Shown here: positions 24,427 through 36,000 of the stretch, piece after piece | Layout of the letters: every line of letters starts with the position of its first letter | How positions within the stretch are numbered: position 1 is the first letter of the stretch | From: Membranipora membranacea | Taxonomy: Eukaryota > Bryozoa > Gymnolaemata > Cheilostomatida > Membraniporidae | Direction: 5' to 3' | NCBI GenBank assembly: GCA_914767715.1 | Contig: OU612065.1 | Span: 682,001-746,000 of the forward strand | Length of the DNA: 64,000 nucleotides | Notes under the pieces: model-generated | What the model was told of the DNA's origin: nothing | Seen by the model: only the letters and a program-made list of their open reading frames with translations | Database searches by the model: none | Translations under genes and position numbers: made by a program

Positions 24427-26775
24427 TTAGCTGAGCAGGCCTCTCATCTGCTTGTTCTGTCCATGTAATACATCACTATTAGCTGCTGTTTTGTCCATTA
24501 GCCGACCAAGCTGGTCATCCTGACGCTTCAACTCATCGTTCATACCGAGGCTAAGTTCCTTTAGTCGACTTACACCAGCTCCTATTTCACCTGAATAATA
24601 TATATCATGATACAACATGGAGGTCAGAGGTCAGAGGTCAGCAAACAGTCAAAAGCACAAACCAGGCTAATTACCAACGTTTCAGTTTCTTTCATTTCAA
24701 GAGCTTGAAATCTGTGTATATATTTTATCGGAACATTATAAAATCGTTGTTATGCATATATATCAATTCTTGATATAGCTGCCTTACAATAAGTCATGTT
24801 CTGTCCAATGTGCAGGAGGATTATACATCATATAGGAGATAAAGAACTCACTAAGATGATCGTCTATCATCGCTTGTTTAGATGAAGTACGGCTCACATC
24901 CCTGAAGTTATCCTCGTGGCTCTCCTCATCACCATCACTCTCATTGTATAGTCTACTGGCCTTATGTGGATGAGATAACTTAAGTTTGCTGCCGCTTGAC
25001 GACGGAGTAGGCATCGAGGACGAGGAGGACCTGTTATCATCGACAACTTCACGCAGACGGCTGTGCTGAACCTCACGAGTAGGAGCAGAAGAAGTTTCGT
25101 TCTTCTGTTGAAACCAATTTTTAATACCTCCAAAGACGCTTTTAATGCTGTTGATATTTCTTTGAGTTACTTTTGTCATTTTTGAAATTGAGTCTAATCT
25201 TTCTTCAGTGTTATCCAGTTGCTCGCCTTGATGAAGCAATTCCTTAAAAAGAGAAACTACATGAAGTGACCAGTGATCAAAATAATTATGTTTGTCCTTG
25301 TTGAGGGAACAAGACCTGAAAGAGGTCTCTGCTCTAAACCTTACACTGCATGATGGAACTTCTAAAGTGACGATGTGAAAATGGATTGAATGACCAAGCG
25401 ACCAATGAGTTCTGTTCTGCTCACCACGCTGATTAACATTTGGAGCCTATGGTTGAGTTATGCCAACATTGTCCACTTTCTTCTCAAACCATCACCAAAC
25501 GCTTATCAAGTTCTACAGCCATTGGCAAATATGGCATATTACAAATACAGCATAATAAAGCTAGGTTCCTTCTCTGTTTGGTTACTATAACAGTAGCATT
25601 TGCATTTGAAGGTCCCAGCAAGAATTCTCTTTTCTGTAGGCCTAGATGGCAGTTTTCTTGTAAAGCTACTACTATCATCAAACCAACACCGAATATGTTC
25701 ACACTATGCGAATCGTGGTTCGGTGTTATCAAGGAGTTACTGTAATTCCTTGGTATTACGAATATCACTCCAATATCCACACAGTTAGGCACAGAACCCA
25801 GTGAATCTAAATCTCATTCTTCAGTCGAAGTACACCCTACCGTCACATGCTCAGTTGTTCAGGGGGGTCTTTCAATTAGAAAGAGTGATCCTTTACTAAA
25901 GCAAGTTATCACATCACTATCACCTCGCTCAAAATTATCACTCACTTGGTGTTTCAATTAGAGAAAATCGCTCCCAAATCGCTCACTCAGAATGTATATA
26001 GTTCCATCAAGTGACTGAGCGATCTGAAAGCGAGACCCCTCGCAGGTATCGCTCACTCAGTGAGTGAGCGATAATATTGCGATTTTGGCTGTTTCTAATT
26101 GAAAGACCCCCTGGTGTTTGAGTTGTTGGAATCTCCATAACTAATCAGGGGGGTCATCCAATTAGAAACAGCCAAAATCACAATCTGATCGCTCACTCAC
26201 TTACTTACTTACTCAGATCGCTCACTCATTGATGGAACTATACACATTCTGAGCAAGCGATCTGGGAACGATTTTATCTAATTGAAACATCAAGTGAGCG
26301 ATTATTTTGAGCGATGTGATAGTGATAACTTGCTTTAGTAAAGCATCGCTCATTCTAATTGAAAGACCCCCAGTATCATTTTTAGTATGATACAGGCAAA
26401 GAGTGATACACTATTAGTCATTGATCATAGAGTAATGAAAATGAATATTTCAATGATTGTATGATAGCAATGAACACCCTCTCCATTTATGATAGTAAGT
26501 AAGTGTATGGAAAAGAAAATCTTGATTACCTCTGCTGTCTTGTTCCCAATATCTTCAGTCTCTGCTAACACCTGTCTTGTTCTAGTGATACTATCTAGAG
26601 ATCTGTTCTCTGATGCATCAATCTTTACTTGTAGCTGTTCAAGCTCATCATTACCATCATCAAACTGATTTCTGCTCCTGTTCTTAAATCCACTGTTACT
26701 GCCCCAATCATCATCATCCTCTTCACAGAAGAAAGGATTAGACTCTTCTGCTCTTTTGTAAGGCAATTTACTCAT
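24427..26775 (-). CDS. SNAP29: SNAP29, Qb/Qc SNARE (3 exons)
   Basis: Minus-strand exons: 26775-26530, 25242-24852, 24590-24427. Phases agree and give 266 residues, close to human SNAP29 (258). The ATG at 26775 is chosen over an upstream in-frame GTG. It gives an N-terminus with an NPF motif (13-15) followed by an acidic run, as in SNAP29, where NPF binds EH-domain proteins. The first SNARE helix spans exons 1 and 2 and is followed by the diagnostic NINSIKSVFGG. An acidic/Ser-rich linker follows, then the second SNARE helix in exon 3 (LKELSLGMNDELKRQDDQL). No cysteine cluster for palmitoylation is present, as expected of SNAP29 and unlike SNAP25. Known role: membrane fusion, including autophagosome-lysosome fusion with syntaxin 17. 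It is head to head with SMG6. Confidence 0.93.
25862..26111. mobile_element. MITE-like foldback element, copy 1
   Basis: It is bounded by GGGGGGTCTTTCAATTAGAA and its reverse complement (TTCTAATTGAAAGACCCCC). Inside are GCTCACTCAG-type inverted blocks (CGCTCACTCAGTGAGTGAGCG near 26050). No ORF is present. It lies in intron 1 of SNAP29, next to a second related copy. Confidence 0.8.
26148..26371. mobile_element. MITE-like foldback element, copy 2
   Basis: A second copy with the same termini (GGGGGGTCATCCAATTAGAA at left, CTAATTGAAAGACCCCC at right) and the same inner motifs (GCTCACTCAC, AAGCAAGTTATCAC read in reverse). It is inverted relative to copy 1, with 36 bp between them. Confidence 0.8.
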
Positions 26776-27079
26776 ATTTGGTATAGTTTTAAACAGATTT
26801 TGATTAAGTTTTAGAAGAGATTCCCTCTCCACAACAGAATATGTTTTCCTTACTCACTAAATCTGACCAGAGCTGTGTTGTGTGATCTTGAGTCAGTCCA
26901 ACTTAATCATGTAAAAATTTTCCTCTTTTGTTTTGATCATAATAGCTTTAGATCTTCAAAGAATGACAGGACATGTGTGAGAGGGTACTAGGATGACTCG
27001 ATAAGTTTTAAGAATTTTGGCAATAACAAGGTTTCTGGTCTCCTTTTCAAAAAACAGTTTTTGCTTCTAAAAAAAGATA
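26776..27079. promoter_or_regulatory. Probable bidirectional promoter region, SNAP29/SMG6
   Basis: The two start codons point away from each other across 304 bp, so both 5'UTRs and core promoters must lie here unless an untranslated exon sits farther off. No TATA box is placed convincingly for either gene. Shared control is inferred from geometry only. Confidence 0.45.
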
Positions 27080-30000
27080 ATGAACCTGGAGAAATATCCT
27101 GATGAGTCAGACCAAAACATACCTCAAATAGCTATCACATTTGAACAGCTGTACAAATCTGCAACTGGTCAGTGATAATCAAAATCATGCATTTAGTTTA
27201 GTTCCAGTCACATATGTATTTATTTCAGATGCAGAATGTAAAGTGTGATGCAATTGTGTCAAGTATAGTAAGTTGCAAACACTGACCAACCTTTGATCAA
27301 CCTCTTACCTCTTCTTCTTTAGCACGTACTAGAACACTGCGTAAGCGGCACGCCTCATTAATTTTAATCCTTAGCCAGCATGTGATTCAGGTCTGTCGCC
27401 TTGCGACTATTTTGCATAGCATTAATATAAGTGTCATCACTGTGACCCCAGCTTTGCTTTGGTCTCACGAACTGTTTTTGGTAAGAAGCTGTTATAATAC
27501 ACTGATTTGCTAGCATATATCGTGGGGGGATCTCCCCGAGTCACTGCCCTGGTAACTGCAACATTAGCAGGTCTATCGTTCATAAGTTCATCGTAATCAG
27601 ATGTGAGCGATTCATTGTTTTCCTCATCGGACAGCAGGCGAAGTAACAGAGCATGTCTTATTTTTGTTCGCCTATCAGCTAGGGTTTCTAATTCTAGTTT
27701 TTCACGAGCCTCTGTCACACTATCCCTCCCTTTGAGGGTGGATATGAATCTTATGGCCTTGTGTTGCACCATCTCAATGTCATTTATTAGATAACCTAGC
27801 GCCGTATCCCAGACAGAAGCTGCATACTCAACATGAGGTCTACAAAGGCTGGTGTAGGCAAGGAGACGAGCGGATGCAGGGGCATCACGTAGTGCGCGTT
27901 ATATCATGCCCAATTGTTTTTAGCTTTTCCAATCTTACTATGAATGTGATTGTTAAATTTCAAATCCGACTGAAGAATGACGCCTAGGTAGCGAGTCTCC
28001 CGCACAGTCTCTAGGGTTGTCCCGTCTAGCACATAGTTGGTATCAGGGGAAGTCGGGGACTGACTGAAGGGAAGAACTGAACATTTGTCAACGTTGAAGG
28101 ACATGCACCACACATTTGCCCATTGCTGAAGTGCATACACATAGTTTTGAAATCTCAATTTGTCTTGAGCATTGTTGACCACCTGGTAGATGAGGGTGTC
28201 ATCGGCAAACAGACTAATGTCACAATCAACGTGGTCCGGCAGATCATTAATGTAGGCATGAGTAACATTACAGGGCTGCTACATCTTGCACTGACCACTT
28301 GTTACTCCTAGCACCACTGGGAGCTGAGGAAAGATTCATATCAAAAAGCATACTAATAATCCATTAATCAAATCCAAGAAATAGGACAGATGCTGAGATG
28401 GGTCCTCAGGCCTAGAGTAGATGCTCAGTGCTGCCACTCCAAATTTTGACAGTGCATAATATAATCTACTGAGTTAACATGAACATGTATTGTCTTGTAG
28501 ATATCTATATAATCTGGTGGACATCAACAACAATGACATCACTACTGTATTAGGTCTATCGAAGGCCTAATACCTGTCATTATTACATAAATTTCAATAG
28601 TTGGATACTGACAATTTTCAATTTGGGACTGCTAAATTGGCTTATTGAAAAGGGAACGGACAAACAGGTTAACACAATGCATTTATAATTAAATGTAAAC
28701 AATCGGTTGGCTGAATGAATGAATTCAAAGTATCATAACAAAAGACTCACAACTCGGTCACCCTAATCCTATTATCTTATCCAACTAATGCTGTGAATGT
28801 AATGAGTCAGTAGATAATTAGGATACAATGCTAGGAAAGAGTTTATGCCTCAATCATTATACCAGACTATCTGATAAAAAAATTCTCATCATTACTGTAT
28901 AATGTTCTTATTGTAGAAGCTCAACCACGACGGAAGAAGCGTCCTGATGTAGCTATATATAAGCCTGGCAGACGGAGCCAAAATAAAGATGAACAAGGAG
29001 AACACATCCCTAAGGCATTGGATGATGGCGAAGAGAAAGATATCTCTAAGAGCTGCAGCCCTTGTTCATCTGTAACACCTACAGAATCAGATCAATCAGC
29101 TGCTAGAGTAAGAAAGAAACGACCAGATCAAACACGATATACCCCAAAATCAAGAAGCAGCGGTAAAACAGAAACTCCAGGCGCTCTTATTCAAAAACCT
29201 ACAGATGATGTAGCGTGAGTAGAAAATGAAAAATGAATAAATAACAGCTGTGTTGCAGTTGTACATTATGCAGCAGACATTATTGTTGTAGATCAATCGT
29301 AACCTCCGCTAGCTTTGAAGTTTCTGTAAATGAGCTCACAATGTTAAAACAAAGCAGGTTGTGGTAGACATGTATATATAGGCCTATTGTGATTGTCTGT
29401 GTCTCTCTCTGGATGTCAAACTGAAGTCCCTAAGTTTCAAAGGATACTTGTAATTCATTCTTGCTGTTTTAATAGCATTAGTGGAGTGACCTCCAACGAA
29501 AGCACAAATAATACTCACAAGCGAGAAAGGGTAGTGGAGACAGACAAAGGCGAGAGCTCTCAAGGGACCAAAACTTATGCTGATCCTCATGTAAACAACA
29601 GTAAGTTTCATTCTCAATTAGATGAAATAAAGGTAGCTGAAGTTCTGGTCATGTTCCCAAACGTCCCCCATGTGATCTCACACGCCTTGACAGCCTAGAC
29701 CCTAACGAAGATCAGGTGATTTCTCACAAGTCAAGTTGCAAGACAATGGCATGGTTAGTAAACGGTGACTTTGAATTGCTCCCTGAATCCGTTTTCTTTG
29801 TTTCAAATAATTTTTTGACAGAAAATTTTACAAATAAGAACAAATTAATCTAAAAATATAAATTGTGTATTACCAATTGGAATCAATTTGGCTTGTTTAT
29901 GATTTTGACAACTCTTTCCACAACTTTCTTTTTTGTGTTGAGCAGTTATGTTCTCTTCACACGTAAAAGTGCGGTCGAACAAAAGGCCAAGTCCAAGACC

Positions 30001-33000
30001 ATGAATTTCAAGTCTCAACATATTGCAGAAAACAACAGGGAGAAAAAGAAACCACTTTCATCCAGTTCAAAATCCAAAAACAATTCTCTTCAACTGGCAG
30101 AGCAGAACCACAGTGCCAAAACAAGTACGCAATCACATAGTCGTGCAACTTCTGCTCGACAAAAGCTGAAAGAGAAGACCAAGGAATCAATATCTCATAA
30201 GTCTGATACAACGACAGAGAATGAAGGCTCTAAGTCTTCTCAGCAAAGTGCTGATCAATCATGTCACAGACAAAAATCTGTATCATTCATAAACCCTAAC
30301 TCTGGGAATAATCCCTCAACACGAGATATCAATCTGGAAGAGCTAGAACTGGAGATTGAGACTATAGCCCCTAATCCTCAGTCTCATAAAAATGAGGGAA
30401 GAGACATGAGTAAGCAGATATATGATCACTGGCCAACATCACCTCAGATCAGAGATGATACTCGAAGGGCACCTCACAGCAATAAACAGGATCGCAACAG
30501 CAGAAACAAAGCTAAGACCAGATTGAAGAGTTACGACAGACTCTACGATCCTATTAAACACAATACCAAGGTTAGATAACAAATAATAACAATTATAAGG
30601 TATGGTTATATCCAGTGCAGTACCATGGCCAGGTTATGCACTGGATAGATAGATCATCTGTGTCTGTTTATTTTCACTTCATCAGCCGGTCAACAGCATC
30701 AGGATTATTATGAAAACTAAAGCTAACATAATATTTGAACCTGCTTACCTGTATATGCCTGTATATGCCTATTATTCTGTAGCCTGATAGGCAGAAGGAG
30801 CCTGGTAAGGGTGGATTGATACGTCTACCTATTGAAACTTCAGAGCCTGAGAGTAGAAACTCTCGAGGTGATGGTAGGTTCTTATATGACCCCGATAATC
30901 CTGATGCCAGAGTACCTGATTACAGAAGACAGGAGTGCAGCAGCAGCGACCCCAGGTTAGATATCAAGTTGGATCTCAGGTCAGATCCCATGTCAGAGGT
31001 CAGGTCAGATCTCAGGTCTGAGGTCAGATCTCAGGCCAGGGGTCGGATCTCAGGTCAGGTTAGGGGTCAGATATCAGGTCAGATGTCAATTCCCAGGTCA
31101 GAGGTAAGATCTCAGGTCAGAGGTCGGATCTCAGGTCAGGACAGAGGTCGGACCTCATGTCAGAGGTCAAATCCCAGGTCAGAGGTCAAATCCCAGGTCA
31201 GAAGTCAGATCTCAGATCAGTCGAATCTCAGGTCAGAGGTCGGATCTCAGGTCGGATCTCAGTTCAGATCTCAGGTCAGAGACACTCACGTCTGTAGTTA
31301 TATATCACTTTCTCCCGACTTGTTGCTTCAGTAACTGATTGATGTGAAAGAAGGGAATGCTCAGTTTGTCCAGATTACTTTCACTCCGATAAAATGACAC
31401 AAAAACAGACTACCGTTAGGTTTTTATATATTATACATGTATATTGCAGCTTAGTGACTTTTGACAGGTTGATGGGAGGAGATGGGGACTATTACATGAC
31501 GTCATCTCAGCTGATGAGCCAGCAGGCCCAGGGCTCAGCCTCCTCTGCTATGTATAATATGATGAGCGGTGTATCAGCCAATATGTACCCGACTACAATA
31601 TCATATTTTGACCCATCTGTGTATGCTATGCCTCAAGACAATCCCAATCTAACAACAAATTCCTCTGCAATCAGCCCCTCCTCAGGGTTAGTAAAGCATT
31701 CACTCATCCTCTCTATTTGTTATTATATATTCTGTTATCTATATTATTTTGGTATAATTTATGACGTTGTGGATTTTTGGATTCACAAACAGCAATGACT
31801 CTACAGCATGGCTACATTCGCCATCAATGTCAATTTAACATGAAAACTTGTTGTGGTTATTTTTACTCTGATCAGGCCATCAGATCACGTTTAATCCCTC
31901 TTATATTTGAGTCTCTGTTGTTTGCAGGTTCTCAGTATAAACTACCAAACCTTTCTTTTTTTTTAGCTCAGACTCAGGAAAGCATCGTAAAGTCACACTT
32001 CTTATTCGAGATGTCGTTCCTTTAGACCGACAACTCCAAGCTCTCACAGCTAAGAGGCTAGAAACCCGGTCGTTTGAACACCTTAAGAGACTTCGGTAAG
32101 CATTATCAGCCTTTGTAACATCGTTATGTAAACATAATTAATAATATTTAACACTAGATTGTTTTGACAGGCTTTGTTGGTTCGGAGAACAAATCGTCAC
32201 GCAGTCAAAATGAGATTTCCCTCCCCCTGCCTTTAAAAAAGAGAAAAAAATGCTGCTGACAAGGCTGACAAAGTTTGCTCCACACAATAGCTTTGTTGGG
32301 CTTCAGCAGGGGGTATGGATGAATAAAGGTTTATTCATCCATGACATCACGACAGGCTAGGGTTATTCCGTGTCCTTATAACACAATACTTCAGAAATTG
32401 TGATTGTGATTTTTATTTTTGTGGTAATTTTGTGGTGATATTAGGAGTACAGTGAGGGAGAAGCTAGAACAGATTATATTACTGGATACTGAGTATAGTA
32501 CTAATCATAATGTGGATCAGCTACTGTGGAGATCTGTGTATCATCAGATACTGGAGAATCTGAGAAAGGAGCTACAAGAAGAGAACAACTCTGAAACTCG
32601 TACCAGTATTAGTCACATACTCAATGAGGTAACCAGTCAACTTATTACATTATTGCGTGGTACCTCACCCTTTATACTGACAAGGTGCTTGCTGGGTGCT
32701 CATAGCTATCCCGAGATCCATACAAATCTAAGTTTGTGGGAGGACGGAGATATTTTTGAGACACAGTTGGCCAATAAATGACTTATTGGTGCGCATACCA
32801 GCTTGGTACAATCAACTCTTTTGCTCACATTTTCTTCAGCTTGTGATTTGTCAGATAGTGTTTTCACATTGGTTGCTAGTCATGGTTCATTTAACTACAC
32901 TATATTACTTACAGGCAGAGGAGAATTATCGTCAGTTCTTAGAGAGGCTAGAGAGACAGTATAAGTTTGATCTGGGTGAGTTTGTTGTTCCACATAGAGC

Positions 33001-36000
33001 ACAATCTACTAACCGCAGTCTGAAGATAGCTCTGCTCATGTCACAGAGAATACTGATATATCTGGGGGACATAGCTAGATACAGAACACAGAACGAACAG
33101 ACGGCTGACTACGGTAGAGCCCGCAAGTAAGTCATAATATTCTGCTAATCTATCGAACCGTATTTGAATCATTGGTGGATAATTTCACCTGGCCTGTGAG
33201 TGGGATATAAGTTGATATACTGAACTGTTTAATCACATTCTCTGATTTTAGATGGTATCTTCAGGCTTCTCATGTAGCAGCTAAGAATGGTAAACCGTAT
33301 AATCAGCTGGCTATCATCGCTCTCTCTGCTGTGAGTAGCTAGAATTTAACTTAATAAAACCTGAGTTGAATTAAACATTTGATTGAATTTAATCAAACTT
33401 TTCTGCATCAAACTTCTCTGCATCAAACTTTCCTGTTTCTGCATCAAACTTTTCTACTCTGCATCAAACTTTTCTACTCTGCATCAAACTTTTCTGTTCT
33501 GCATCAAACTTTTCTGTTTTGCATCAAACTTTTCTATTTTGAATCAAACTTTTCGATTCTGAATCAAAAACAGGTGCTGCAGTTCCTGCTGCTAAGCTTG
33601 TCAACAGATACCCTATTTTCACCACTAGCCATAACTGGATTCAGTTACTTTCGTTGATAATGTTATTTGCGAAGTATTAAAAGCTGACTGGGTTTGGGTG
33701 GCCCATGAGTTTGTTGGTGTGTGCTGTTGTGTGGTGTGGGTGCTTTGACGGAGAGATATAGTTTGAAGTCTGTGTTCATATATAAGTTTTTAAAATACAC
33801 ATAGCTAAGTGGGAATGTTGAACTACATGGTTAAAAATAGCTGACCTCAATCCACCTCCCCCCTCCCCCCCCTCCCCCCCCCCCCCCGCCAGCCTTTTAT
33901 CTATTATGTCATAACAACAATTACTGTCATCTTACTATGGTGGCTGGATATGTCAATACTTATTGTCAATTGTATAATTCCATTTTATACATCTTCCTAA
34001 TATCAATCGAATCCTGTTTATTATCACAGAGTAAAGATATACAGAGGGGACACTTCAATGATCGTTATAGTGCCTTTATATTGTAACTTATATAAATACT
34101 GAAAACTCAAACTATATCTCTCCGTCAAAGCACACACCAACAAACTCATGGGCCGCCCAAACCTAGTCAGCTTCTAATACTTCGCAAATAACATTCCCAA
34201 CGAAAGTAACTGAATCCAGTTATGGCTAGTGGTGAAAATAAGGTATCTGTTGAAAAGCTTAGCAGCAGGAACTGCAGCACCTGTTGTTGATTCAGAGTAA
34301 AAAAGTTTGATTCAGAATAGAAAAGTTTGATGCAGAACAGAAAAGTTTGAGGCAGAACAGAATAGTTCGATGCAAAACAGAAAAGTTTGATGCAGAAAAG
34401 TGTGATGCAGAAAAGTTTCAGGCCTTTTTAAATTAAATTCACAGCAGATAAGTTTAATTCTATACGGCTTTCTGGGCCACGGAAGATTTGTCCTGGACAA
34501 AAATATAAGACCATATAGAACCATATTACCACTCTGAGGGCTTATTTATTTCCCGTTAATCACTTGTTGTTTATATCAGTGGTAGGATTCTCAGCCTATT
34601 ACTGAGATATACCTCAAGGTCACTGTGAGGTCATAGGATGTGGATAGTAAATACTACTAGGGGTAGTTATTGACACAAAAGAGATGTTGACATATATCTG
34701 AGCATCTTGAGCCTGAACTGGACTCAAAGTGCAATAAACTTAGAAAAATAAGTGAACATACAACTATAAGTGTCAAGTTGTTCTGTGGTGAGCTTACTGC
34801 TCTCAAATGACCTCATGAATAAAGTAAAAGCATATATCATCTGTCTATACTTTATGTACTCTAGAAGCGAAAGATGGACACAGTGTACTATTTCATGAGA
34901 AGTGTATCAGCTAGCAACGCATTTGTGTCAGCAAAAGAAAGTCTCAGAGCCATTTATAACGACATCATTAAAAAGGTGAGTCAGCAAGTGTGTATATATC
35001 TGTAAACTTCAAATAAAACTTCAAACCAAGAGTGTAATGACAGATCTGATCTGTCTTTATTGAAGGCCAATTCTTTGACCTTGCACGTAAAATTATTTAA
35101 AGGGTTGTAACTAGACATCTAATTAGGACCATTGTATGTGTATCGCTGCTAAAAATTATTATCAAGGAATATGCATATATACTATTATGGTTAGCAAATA
35201 TACTTGGTCACTTTTTTCGCCGTGCCAGTCTATGGTCTATATATATATATATATGTATGTAGCTTTATTTCGACCATGGAAACATTTAGATGTGGAGACA
35301 TTAAAATTACCATTATAGGTCTTCTGGTTTAAAAAAATGGAGAGAGCGTCAAAAGTAATATAATATGTACATCAGCCATACAGCGGATGGTCAAAGCCAT
35401 CGTTTAAATTTTCCTCTTATTTTGTGAATTTAAGTAAATAATGTTCCCTCTGAAAAATATGATTGATAGCAATGGCTGAGGCAATGAGTTTTCTGTCCAG
35501 CCACTAGGTTGAGACAACTCCTTACCTACATGAGCAACAAAAGTTTCAATGAGCCCATCGATAGTCAATTATTCATTCTCAAATTATTAATCTCTCCTCT
35601 TCACTTCCTTGTACTCTGTCTCAAGTTCAGTGCTTTATTTTCATTGAGTTTCTGAAACGTGAGATGTATATGGCCTCGGCAACATTTAGAACAATTAAAT
35701 ATTGTATTGCATAGATAGAGGGCTATGTATGAGATGACTTGACACAGTCTTTTTTAAATAGTATATACAGACGCGTCAGCAAGCAGAGAAAGCAGCCTTA
35801 CAAAAGAAGACGGATATTAACTCCGCCCACTATCGTCAGCGCCATCATGAGTCATCACATAAGAGGATTGAGATGTGGATATCTCCTATAGATGGCTCTA
35901 GTGTTACAGATACTGTAGATGATAACCTTGATGACCCTAATAAGATGCCATGTAACGAGGTAAATACCGGCTCCGACAATATAAGTATATAAGTATATAA

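Noticed and set aside
29693-29716. Microexon that would restore the SMG6 frame after 29600
   Set aside because: The length fits (22 nt) but it places an in-frame TAG directly after the junction.
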